Assembly: GCA_030039005.1 (NCBI GenBank)
Contig: JASHQT010000488.1
Location: 1 to 8,131, forward strand
DNA from: Bryobacteraceae bacterium
Lineage (GTDB): Bacteria > Acidobacteriota > Terriglobia > Bryobacterales > Bryobacteraceae
Length of the DNA: 8,131 nucleotides
Direction of reading: 5' to 3'
Every line of letters starts with the position of its first letter. Within the stretch, counting starts at the first letter, position 1. This document shows positions 1 through 5,928 of this stretch, in pieces. The notes under the pieces are model-generated. The model saw only the letters and a list, made by a program, of their open reading frames with translations, was not told the origin of the DNA and ran no database searches. The position numbers were made by a program, and so were the translations under genes.

Positions 1-624
1 AAACACCGGAGGAATGTGCTGCACGATCACGATCCCCGGCATGTTCGCCGGCAAACCGGTAAGCACCTCGCGCAGCGCCTCCGTCCCGCCGGTCGAAGCG
101 CCAATTGCAATTACGGTGGAGCTGCTCGGGCTGGCCACTAGGATCGGCGCCGGGGTATCGCGAGGCGGCTGTATCGGCGGTTGCGTCGTCGATTGCACCG
201 GGGGTTGAATCAGCCGCAGACGAGCGTTTGCCGCCGCCCGCACCTTGTGCGGCAGGTCCTGCCTCAGCTCGCCGACCGAATAAGGACCGCCGGGCTTGGC
301 CAGCACATCGACGGCGCCGCATTGCAGCGCGTCGAGCGCCGCCTGGCTCGAGGATTGTGCCAGCGAACTGATCACGATCACCGGCAGCGGATGGATGCGC
401 ATTAGCTTCTTCAAAAACGTCAGGCCATCCATGCGCGGCATTTCGATGTCCAGCGTCAGCACATCCGGGCGCAGGCTGAGGATCTTGTCGCGCGCCACAT
501 AGGGATCGGGCGCCGTGCCGACCACCTCCAGGTCGGGTTCGGCGGCCAGCGCCTCCGTTAGCACTTTGCGGACAATGGCCGAATCGTCGACAACGAGCAC
601 GCGTATTTTGCGGTCCGTCGGCAT
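1..624 (-). CDS. cheB: CheB, chemotaxis protein-glutamate methylesterase/glutamine deamidase (3' end outside window)
   Basis: CheB removes methyl groups from receptor glutamates, and often deamidates receptor glutamines, opposing CheR in adaptation; CheA-P activates it by phosphorylating its receiver domain. I translated 208 residues before the frame runs off the left edge. Residues 5-125 form a receiver domain: acidic pair D13/D14, phospho-acceptor D59 in LDIEMPRMDG, and K110 in AKPGG. A Pro/Gln/Ser/Thr-rich linker covers about 140-168. The methylesterase domain then starts at IAIGASTGG, with nucleophile S177, and reaches QHIPP with H203. The 26-residue Ser-His spacing equals that of E. coli CheB (S164/H190). 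The catalytic Asp lies beyond the window. The ATG is three bases after the cheX2 stop, with GGGA a few bases upstream inside cheX2, so it is very probably translated with the operon. It is the last gene visible; the operon may continue. Confidence 0.97.
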   Translation of the reverse strand, partial: MPTDRKIRVLVVDDSAIVRKVLTEALAAEPDLEVVGTAPDPYVARDKILSLRPDVLTLDIEMPRMDGLTFLKKLMRIHPLPVIVISSLAQSSSQAALDALQCGAVDVLAKPGGPYSVGELRQDLPHKVRAAANARLRLIQPPVQSTTQPPIQPPRDTPAPILVASPSSSTVIAIGASTGGTEALREVLTGLPANMPGIVIVQHIPPVF

Positions 625-627
625 GCC

Positions 628-1128
628 TCATCCCGCCGCGGGCGGCGTCAATCGAATCGAAATCGCCAGCCGCCCCTCGGGTGTAGCGAAACAGCAATGC
701 AGCGTGCCCTCGGGCGGCCAGGCCAGCCAGGGAACCAGCTCCGGCGAGGACAGCGCCAGCGTCGATTCCGGCCACAATTGGCTCAACATCGCGCCGCACA
801 AAATATTGGCGAGTTCCTCGACCATCTGCCCGCGCAGAGCGTCGGTCAGCTCGGCAGGGTTCATGCCCAGAAAAGACGCCGCGACCGGATCCGTGGCTTC
901 CACCGAAACGCCCAGCAGCATCTCCCCAAAATGCGACCCGGCAAAGCGGATCTGCGCGCAGGAGGCAATCTCGAGCCAGATGTGATCGCAAGGCGCCTCC
1001 TCGGCCTCGGTGAAAAACATCGTCTCCAGCACTTCCGCGGTGACACGGCGGACTGTGGCGATCGCTTCCGCATCCTGATCCAGGCGGTGGGGGCGTTCGA
1101 CTTCCCCCCGTTCAAGTTCGCGAAACAT
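628..1128 (-). CDS. cheX: CheX/CheC-family chemotaxis phosphatase, second copy
   Basis: A 166-residue single-domain protein of the CheC/CheX/FliY superfamily, which dephosphorylates CheY-P in bacteria lacking CheZ. The best evidence is the active-site helix at about 103-115, VEELANILCGAML, which has the E-x2-N signature (E105, N108), with a proline (P129) near the family position. The N-terminal part (about 20-45, TAEVLETMFFTEAEE) also matches the family. Only one E-x2-N motif is present, which fits the CheX form rather than the two-motif CheC. The residue four before the Glu is Q101, where many CheC-family members have Asp or Ser. The start overlaps the end of cheY2 by 17 bases and has a strong Shine-Dalgarno sequence, AGGAGA, inside cheY2. 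Its neighbour cheY2 is the natural substrate candidate (inference). Family assignment is fairly sure; phosphatase activity is inferred from the motif. Confidence 0.85.
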   Translation of the reverse strand: MFRELERGEVERPHRLDQDAEAIATVRRVTAEVLETMFFTEAEEAPCDHIWLEIASCAQIRFAGSHFGEMLLGVSVEATDPVAASFLGMNPAELTDALRGQMVEELANILCGAMLSQLWPESTLALSSPELVPWLAWPPEGTLHCCFATPEGRLAISIRLTPPAAG

Positions 1129-1507
1129 CTCGTTCTCCTAATACCCGTTCCAGTTCTTCGCGCAGGGCCTCCGGAGTAAACGGCTTCGACATGTAACCCT
1201 GGGCGCCCAGCTCGATCAGGCGCACGATGCGCTCGTTGGTGGCATCGGTCGAAATCACCACCGCTGGTGTGGCCTTGAGTACGCCAGCGGCGCAAAGCCT
1301 GCGCATCAGCTCCTCCCCGTTCATGACGGGCATGTTGATGTCGGTCAGAATCACATCCACCGCATGCGCGCGCAATTGCGCGAGGGCCTCCTCGCCGTTG
1401 CTCGCTTCCAGGCACTCGGCGACTTCGAACCCGGACAGGTATAACACCCGCCGGATGAAGCTTCGCATCACCGGGGAATCGTCCACGATCAGGACCACAT
1501 ATGCCAT
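1112..1507 (-). CDS. cheY: CheY-like single-domain response regulator, second copy
   Basis: A stand-alone receiver domain of 131 residues with no output domain, so it works by binding partners when phosphorylated by CheA, classically the flagellar switch or another phospho-sink. Visible receiver residues are the acidic pair D9/D10, phospho-acceptor D56 in LTDINMPVMNG, T87 in ISTDA, aromatic Y105 and K108 in YMSKPF. The C-terminal tail (about 125-131) is a little longer than in the first CheY of this operon. The ATG has GGGAG upstream at a workable distance. A 66-base gap, with no promoter that I can recognise, separates it from cheD. Its 3' end overlaps cheX2 by 17 bases, pairing regulator and probable phosphatase. 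Whether it signals to a flagellar motor, a type IV pilus or acts as a phosphate sink cannot be told from sequence. Confidence 0.96.
   Translation of the reverse strand: MAYVVLIVDDSPVMRSFIRRVLYLSGFEVAECLEASNGEEALAQLRAHAVDVILTDINMPVMNGEELMRRLCAAGVLKATPAVVISTDATNERIVRLIELGAQGYMSKPFTPEALREELERVLGERDVSRT
1134..1139 (-). promoter_or_regulatory. Shine-Dalgarno sequence of cheX2, inside cheY2
   Basis: AGGAGA lies five bases before the cheX2 ATG and within the last codons of cheY2. It is among the best matches to the anti-Shine-Dalgarno consensus in the operon and fixes the cheX2 start. It also implies that ribosomes finishing cheY2 can reinitiate on cheX2. Confidence 0.75.
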
Positions 1508-1573
1508 CGCCCGCTCTCCCGCCTTGCTCTCAACTGTGCTGTCTCCATCGTCCTGCCATCCTTGCGCGCCCCC

Positions 1574-2095
1574 TTAGCCCGTGTAAGCGCGGCGCCGGGG
1601 ATCCTGTTTCGAGACCAGCTCCCGTTCTATGCCGCCGCCTTCGCGCACCCACAGCCGGCCGGTCCCCACCTCCAGGCGCGTGGTGCGCGATACTTCTCCA
1701 CCCACCGCTTCACCCGCAATCAGGATCCCGGCTTTCCACAAAATCCGCCGCGCCGCCAGGTAGTTGCGCTTGCCGATCTGAAAGACCCCTTGGCTGTCGA
1801 GCACCTGCGCGCCGCCCGCCAGTTGCACGATCACCCGCTTGCCGTCGCCGCCCGCCGCTTTCACCGCATCGATCAAACGTGGAATCCCCGTATCGGCGAA
1901 CATATAGGGATTCTCTTCTGCCTTCTGCGTGTCGATCCCGGATTCGGGCAGCATGTAATGCAGCAGACCGGTCGCCTTGCTCACCGGATCGTGCATCGCC
2001 ACCGCGATGCAGGAGCCGAGCGCGTAGGTCACCAGCACCGCCTCGGCGTCGCGCGTGGCTTTGCAGTCGGAGATGCCCACGATTACCGATGTCAC
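1574..2095 (-). CDS. cheD: CheD, receptor glutamine deamidase
   Basis: CheD converts specific receptor glutamines to glutamates and in Bacillus/Thermotoga-type systems interacts with CheC to couple adaptation to CheY-P levels. The 173-residue protein has the catalytic triad at T23, C29 (TYALGSC) and H46 (GLLHYMLPES). Triad spacing is identical to Thermotoga maritima CheD (T21, C27, H44), offset by two. Conserved later blocks are LAGGAQVL (about 92-99) and IGKRN (107-111). Start: a GTG whose first four bases, GTGA, overlap the cheR stop, the standard coupling arrangement; GGGTAGG lies upstream inside cheR. No ATG closer to the conserved domain would keep the N-terminal strand. A single-motif CheX rather than a two-motif CheC accompanies it here. 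Confidence 0.95.
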   Translation of the reverse strand: MTSVIVGISDCKATRDAEAVLVTYALGSCIAVAMHDPVSKATGLLHYMLPESGIDTQKAEENPYMFADTGIPRLIDAVKAAGGDGKRVIVQLAGGAQVLDSQGVFQIGKRNYLAARRILWKAGILIAGEAVGGEVSRTTRLEVGTGRLWVREGGGIERELVSKQDPRRRAYTG

Positions 2096-2997
2096 CGCCA
2101 GAGCCTACCCCCACTTTCCTGTTTCTGCTGGCGGTACACCGCCGGACACACGTACTGCAGCCCGTGCTCGACGCCGGTGAGCGACTCGGAATGGCCCACA
2201 AAAAGATAGCCTCCGCGCGCCAGGCAGCCGGCCAGACGCTGGACGATATTCTGCTGGGTCGCCTTGTCGAAATACATCATCACGTTGCGGCAGAAGATCA
2301 CCTGAAACGGCTCGCGCGCAGGGAACGGTTCGATCAGGTTCAGGCGCGCGAACTCGACGGTCTGCGCCAGTTCCGGCTTGATCTTGTAAAACCCCTGCGA
2401 TTCGCCACGGCCCCGCAGCAGATAAGCCCGCCGCCAGGCTTCCGGGATGTCGTCAAAGCGGCCGGCCGGGTAGACGGCGCGCCGCGCGAGGGCCAGCACG
2501 CGCGTGGAAATGTCGGTGGCCAAAATGCGAAACTGCCGCGTCCCATTTTTCGCCGGCGTCCGGGCGAGGGCCTCGGCCAGGCACATGGCGATCGAATAGG
2601 GCTCTTCGCCCGAGGAACAGGCCGCGCTCCAGAGGCGCAGCGCGGAAACCTCGCGCAGCTCTTCGTTCACCGCGCGTGCGAGAAACTCAAAGTGCGCGCG
2701 CTCGCGCAGAAAGCTGGTGTGATTGGTGGTCAGGGCATCGATCAGCTCGATCAACGCTTCGCCGGTCGAATCGGCCAGCACGTGGCGGTGATATTCGGCG
2801 AAAGTGCGGAAGCCGAGCTGGCGCAACTTCTTTCCCAACCGCGCGGCCACCAGCGCCTCCTTGCCGCGCTTCAGATCCAGGCCGAAGCGGTCGTAGGCCA
2901 GGTCGGCGATCTCGCGAAACTCGGCCTGGGTCAGCCGGACTTCCGCCGGCAAAACGGCCGCTGACGCCGGCGGGCGGGCGAGCTCATTCGCCGCCAT
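2092..2997 (-). CDS. cheR: CheR, chemotaxis receptor methyltransferase
   Basis: CheR transfers methyl groups from S-adenosylmethionine to receptor glutamates, raising kinase activity; CheB is its antagonist. Numbering is from the ATG at 2997 (301 residues). The N-terminal helical domain covers about 20-95 and ends in TNHTSFLRE (91-99), the conserved segment at the active-site cleft. The SAM-binding fold follows, with SAACSSGEEP (124-133), ATDIS (160-164) and FCRNVMMYFD (235-244), then LFVGHSES (265-272) near the C-terminus. Length is usual for the family. The start overlaps cheA by 14 bases and has AAGGGG just upstream, rather close to the ATG. An in-frame ATG at 3009 would add four residues, but its upstream sequence is a poorer ribosome site. 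The 3' end overlaps cheD by four bases. Function is certain; only the exact start is open. Confidence 0.97.
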   Translation of the reverse strand: MAANELARPPASAAVLPAEVRLTQAEFREIADLAYDRFGLDLKRGKEALVAARLGKKLRQLGFRTFAEYHRHVLADSTGEALIELIDALTTNHTSFLRERAHFEFLARAVNEELREVSALRLWSAACSSGEEPYSIAMCLAEALARTPAKNGTRQFRILATDISTRVLALARRAVYPAGRFDDIPEAWRRAYLLRGRGESQGFYKIKPELAQTVEFARLNLIEPFPAREPFQVIFCRNVMMYFDKATQQNIVQRLAGCLARGGYLFVGHSESLTGVEHGLQYVCPAVYRQQKQESGGRLWR

Positions 2998-4810
2998 GGC
3001 CCCTTCCATTCCGCGCGCCGAACAGCCCTTCGGGATCCAGTATCAATCCCACCCGGCCATCGCCCAGGATCGCGCCGCCCGCGACGCCGGGAATGTTGCG
3101 CATGCCTTCGCCCAAGCTCTTGATCACTACCTCCTGCTTGCCGATCAGCTCGTCCACCATCAGGCAGAACAGCTTGGTTCCGCTTTCCGCGACAATCAGC
3201 AGGCTCTCCCAGGGATGCTGGCGCTGGGGCGTGACATGAAAACGCTGGTGCAGCCGGATCACCGGCAGCAGCGTGCCGCGTACCATGGCCATTTCCTGGC
3301 GCCCATGGATGGTGGAGATGGCTTCTTCGGACGGCTGCAGCATTTCGCGCACCGCAAACAGCGGGACGATGTAGCGCTGATCGCCCACCCCCACTACCAG
3401 CCCGTCGATGATGGCGAGCGTCAACGGCAGCTTCAGCAGAAAGGTGGTGCCTTGGCCCGGTTGGGAGAGCACGTCGATGCGGCCACGCAGCTTCTGCACC
3501 TGTTTGCGCACCACGTCCATGCCCACGCCGCGCCCGCTGACGTCGGTGATTTTGTCGGCGGTCGAAAAACCGGGCTGAAAGATCAGCGCGAAGATCTCGT
3601 TTTCGGCCAGCTCGGCGCCGGCCGGGATGAGCCCCTTGTCGCGCGCCTTGCGCAGAATCTTGTCCCGCGCCAGGCCCCGCCCGTCGTCGGACACTTCAAT
3701 CACGATGTGGCCGGCTTGGTGGCCCGCTTTCAGCCGCACGTGCGCGAGCGCCGGCTTGCCCGCGGCCACGCGCTCGGCGGGCGTTTCGATGCCGTGGTCC
3801 ACCGAGTTGCGCACCATGTGCATCAGCGGATCGGCCAACTCCTCGACAATGTTGCGGTCGAGTTCGGTTTCTTCGCCGGCCAGATCGAGCTCCACCTGCT
3901 TGGCCGCCTTGCGCGAGAGGTCCCGCACCAGCCGCGAGGTTTTTTGGAACAACTGCCCGATCGGGATCATGCGCATCGACATGGCGGTGCGCTGGATATC
4001 GTCGGTGATGCGCGCCAGTTGCGAAAGATTGCGCTGCAGCCGGGGCTTCACGCCGGCCGCGAGATCGGGATCATGGCGCACCAGCGACTGCGAGATCACC
4101 ATCTCGCCCACCATGTCCACCAGGTAGTCGAGCTTGGCCGTCTCCACCTTGATGGAACGCGGTCCGGAAGCCTTGGCTTCGGCCGCCTTGGCGGGCTCGG
4201 CGGCCTCGGCCGGTGTCTCGGCGGCCGCTGTCTCGGAATGTGTCTGTGGCGATGCCACTTCGCGCGCGAGCTCTGCCAACCCGGGCGTCGCCGGCGCAGC
4301 CAGCGCGGGGGCCGGTTCGGTCACCTGCGGAACGGCGGGAGTCTCTCCCGACACCAGGCCGCGGATGGCGGCCAGCAGGTTTTCCGCCTCCGGAGCCGCG
4401 GGCGTCTTGCCGCTCTGCAGCATGGCGTCCAGTTCCGACATCCACACGTTCAGATAATCCTTGCTTTCGAGAATCCGATCCACGATCGCCGGCGTAATGG
4501 CGAGCTTGGAATTGCGCGCCAGATCGAGCACCGTCTCGACTTCGTGCGCCAGGTCGCGCACGGCATTCAGGTCGAGAAATCCCGCCATGCCCTTGATGGT
4601 GTGAAAGCCACGGAAGATGGCGTGAATCGCCTCGGCATTGGCGGGGTCCTGATCGAGCGTCAGCAGTTGCAGCTCGATGCTGGTGAGATGCTCGCGCGAC
4701 TCGACGATGAAATCGCCGATCAGCTCCGGATCGCTGGCCAAAGGATTAGCGGAGCCGCCGCCGGCCCCTGTCCCGGCCCCGGCGGATTTCTGCTCAGACT
4801 CCACGCTCAT
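2984..4810 (-). CDS. cheA: CheA, chemotaxis sensor histidine kinase
   Basis: CheA autophosphorylates on its Hpt domain under receptor control and passes phosphate to CheY and CheB at the membrane-bound receptor array. The 608 residues show: P1 Hpt domain about 28-130 with phospho-acceptor H70 in FHTIKGMAGF; an Ala/Pro/Glu-rich linker about 135-215; P3 dimerisation helices about 217-290 (VDMVGEMVISQS, then MRMIPIGQLF); P4 ATPase about 290-465 with N-box HMVRNSVDHGIE (331-342), G1 DDGRGL (375-380) and GRGVGMDVV (426-434); P5 CheW-like regulatory domain about 467-600. No CheY/CheB-docking P2 domain is recognisable between P1 and P3. The ATG has AGAGGGAG upstream. The frame stays open to an earlier ATG at 5236, but that part lies antisense-frame inside cheX1 and has no Che homology, so 4810 is the start. 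It lies 53 bases after cheX1 and overlaps cheR. Confidence 0.98.
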   Translation of the reverse strand: MSVESEQKSAGAGTGAGGGSANPLASDPELIGDFIVESREHLTSIELQLLTLDQDPANAEAIHAIFRGFHTIKGMAGFLDLNAVRDLAHEVETVLDLARNSKLAITPAIVDRILESKDYLNVWMSELDAMLQSGKTPAAPEAENLLAAIRGLVSGETPAVPQVTEPAPALAAPATPGLAELAREVASPQTHSETAAAETPAEAAEPAKAAEAKASGPRSIKVETAKLDYLVDMVGEMVISQSLVRHDPDLAAGVKPRLQRNLSQLARITDDIQRTAMSMRMIPIGQLFQKTSRLVRDLSRKAAKQVELDLAGEETELDRNIVEELADPLMHMVRNSVDHGIETPAERVAAGKPALAHVRLKAGHQAGHIVIEVSDDGRGLARDKILRKARDKGLIPAGAELAENEIFALIFQPGFSTADKITDVSGRGVGMDVVRKQVQKLRGRIDVLSQPGQGTTFLLKLPLTLAIIDGLVVGVGDQRYIVPLFAVREMLQPSEEAISTIHGRQEMAMVRGTLLPVIRLHQRFHVTPQRQHPWESLLIVAESGTKLFCLMVDELIGKQEVVIKSLGEGMRNIPGVAGGAILGDGRVGLILDPEGLFGARNGRGHGGE

Positions 4811-4863
4811 CTCGTCTCCCTCTTGAAAGCCCGCGCTCGACTGCCCGCACTCTGAATCCGCAA

Positions 4864-5424
4864 CTACTGGCGCACCAGATGGGGAACCGGAAAGCCGGTG
4901 CGGGTGGTCTTCTTGCTGGACTCGTCGTTGGGCGCGATGCACACCTGCACGCACATCCGGTCTTCCCCCAGATCGAACGGCACCACGGTCCACTTTTGAT
5001 TGCCGGTCGAACGCGTCTGAAAGTTGCGGCCGTAGATCACGGTCGGAGTGCTCAACCCCATCGCGCCCAGCCGGGTTTCGAGAGCGGTTTTGACGTTGCC
5101 GATGATCATGTTGGTCACCTCGGCCACGGCGTCCAGCACGTCTTCGTCGATCGCCGTATAAGGGGTCCCCAGTAGCGCCGAGGCGATCTTGGCCGCACAG
5201 CCGGCCGAGCAGGCCAAGCTCCCCGAGCCCACCCACGACCCGGCAAGTCCAATGAGCGAAACCACGCCCGAGCTCGGAACCGCCTCTTCCTTTTCGAAAA
5301 ATACTTCGCCGGCCGACACGCTCAGGTTTAGCATCGTCGAAAACACGTCGTCGGTAGCCCTGCGGATCGCCTGCACCAGTTCGTCCTCGGAAAGCGGTTG
5401 TTCCGCTTGTGTATCGGTTGTCAT
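4864..5424 (-). CDS. cheX: CheX/CheC-family chemotaxis phosphatase, first copy
   Basis: A 186-residue member of the CheC/CheX/FliY CheY-P phosphatase family, probably serving the CheY encoded just upstream. The active-site helix is at about 98-113: LDAVAEVTNMIIGNVK, with D98, E102 and N105 matching the D/S-x3-E-x2-N pattern, and P127 at about the expected later spacing. A second E-x2-N motif, as in CheC, is not seen, so CheX is the better name. Residues 1-12 are a short acidic, probably disordered lead; 165-186 is a basic tail beyond the usual domain end (KKTTRTG). The ATG is preceded by GAGGGG at good spacing. The gap to cheY1 is 34 bases. It shares only the family signature with the second copy (628-1128), so the two are distant paralogues rather than a recent duplication. 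Phosphatase activity is inferred. Confidence 0.88.
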   Translation of the reverse strand: MTTDTQAEQPLSEDELVQAIRRATDDVFSTMLNLSVSAGEVFFEKEEAVPSSGVVSLIGLAGSWVGSGSLACSAGCAAKIASALLGTPYTAIDEDVLDAVAEVTNMIIGNVKTALETRLGAMGLSTPTVIYGRNFQTRSTGNQKWTVVPFDLGEDRMCVQVCIAPNDESSKKTTRTGFPVPHLVRQ

Positions 5425-5458
5425 CAGTTTCCCCTCTGCGTGGATGCCCTTCGGCCGC

Positions 5459-5827
5459 TTAGATCAAGCCCACCAGCTTCTCCTTGATCTGCTCGGCGGT
5501 GAAGGGCTTGCGCACGTATCCGGAGGCCCCCCGCTCGACCGCTTCCAAAACCTTGGCCTGCGTGCCCTCCGTCGACACCATCAATACCGGAATCGCATGC
5601 CAGGTTTGCTCGGCCCGCATTTTGGTCAGGAATTCCAGGCCATCCATGTTGGGCATGTTAATGTCCGATAGCACCAGCCCGATGCTTTGCCGGCGCAGTG
5701 TTTCGAGCGCTTCCACGCCGTCGCCCGCCTCGTACACCGAGCCGATCGGAATTTCGGTCTGCCGCAACACGCGCTGCAGGATCTTGCGGATAGCGGCCGA
5801 GTCGTCCACGATCAGAACGTCTAACAC
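5459..5827 (-). CDS. cheY: CheY-like single-domain response regulator, first copy
   Basis: A 122-residue stand-alone receiver, the first gene of the chemotaxis operon. Conserved residues are D8/D9 (VDDSAAIRK), phospho-acceptor D55 in LSDINMPNMDG, T86 in VSTEGT, Y104 and K107 in YVRKPF. CheA phosphorylates such proteins, and CheY-P then binds its target, classically the flagellar motor switch. The start codon is GTG. AAGGGAGG upstream is a strong ribosome site, though the 12-base spacing is longer than ideal, and no in-frame ATG, GTG or TTG lies between. The first residues, MLDVLIVDDS, begin exactly where a receiver domain should. A sigma-28-like promoter lies about 30 bases upstream. Compared with the second CheY, it keeps the same catalytic set but the rest differs considerably, so the two may have different partners. 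Confidence 0.97.
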   Translation of the reverse strand: MLDVLIVDDSAAIRKILQRVLRQTEIPIGSVYEAGDGVEALETLRRQSIGLVLSDINMPNMDGLEFLTKMRAEQTWHAIPVLMVSTEGTQAKVLEAVERGASGYVRKPFTAEQIKEKLVGLI

Positions 5828-5839
5828 CTGGTGCTGTTG

Positions 5840-5847
5840 CCTCCCTT
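5840..5847 (-). promoter_or_regulatory. Shine-Dalgarno sequence of the GTG-started cheY1
   Basis: AAGGGAGG sits 12 bases before the GTG start of cheY1. It supports the GTG start, since no better start codon lies in frame nearby. If the promoter at 5855-5880 is real, the untranslated leader is only about 20 bases and consists of little more than this site. Confidence 0.6.
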
Positions 5848-5854
5848 GGTTTTC

Positions 5855-5880
5855 TTATCGGATTGAGAGGCCGTTCTTTA
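5855..5880 (-). promoter_or_regulatory. Probable sigma-28 (FliA/SigD-type) promoter of the chemotaxis operon
   Basis: Reading the minus strand, a TAAA (5880-5877) is followed after 14 bases by TCCGATAA (5862-5855). The flagellar/chemotaxis sigma-28 consensus is TAAA, 15 bases, GCCGATAA. The -10 element therefore matches at seven of eight positions and the -35 core at four of four, with spacing one base short. It lies immediately upstream of the first che gene in the only sizeable gap of the region, and would start transcription at about 5848-5850, just before the cheY1 ribosome site. The match is read directly; its use by sigma-28 is inferred from consensus and gene content. Confidence 0.55.
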
Positions 5881-5890
5881 GGCGTTCTTT
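5872..5890 (-). repeat. Direct repeat of AAAGAACG, 11-base period, over the putative -35 region
   Basis: On the minus strand AAAGAACG occurs at 5890-5883 and again at 5879-5872. The period of 11 bases is about one helical turn, so both copies present the same DNA face. The second copy overlaps the TAAA of the putative promoter. This could be a small operator or chance. Confidence 0.4.
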
Positions 5891-5928
5891 CGGCGGGGCT
5901 GCGCGGGGGGCGCCGCCCGGCTTCGCCG

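Noticed and set aside
861..1415. Minus-strand open frame of 184 codons across cheY2 and cheX2
   Set aside because: It is a different frame of the two real genes, Arg-rich and without a domain.
1508..1573. Possible internal promoter between cheD and cheY2
   Set aside because: I found no convincing -10/-35 pair of either the housekeeping or sigma-28 type; only the GGGAG ribosome site of cheY2 is recognisable.
1501..2964. A 487-codon plus-strand open frame opposite cheD and cheR
   Set aside because: Composition dominated by Arg, Pro, Ser and Ala, no domain, and it spans two real genes on the other strand; antisense shadow.
2996..4855. A 619-codon open frame on the plus strand opposite cheA
   Set aside because: It mirrors cheA almost exactly, is rich in His, Arg and Gln with no recognisable domain, and is the expected antisense shadow of a GC-rich gene.
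4811..5236. N-terminal extension of cheA to an ATG at 5236
   Set aside because: The extra 142 residues lie out of frame within cheX1 and are Arg/Gly/Asp-rich with no similarity to CheA; the ATG at 4810 has a good ribosome site and directly precedes the Hpt domain.
5892..5928. Possible terminator after the hydrolase gene (GGCGG/CCGCC stem and a small CGGC-GAA-GCCG hairpin)
   Set aside because: GC-rich pairing is possible, but on the transcribed strand no run of T follows the stems and such short pairings are common in DNA this rich in GC. A Rho-dependent end cannot be excluded.
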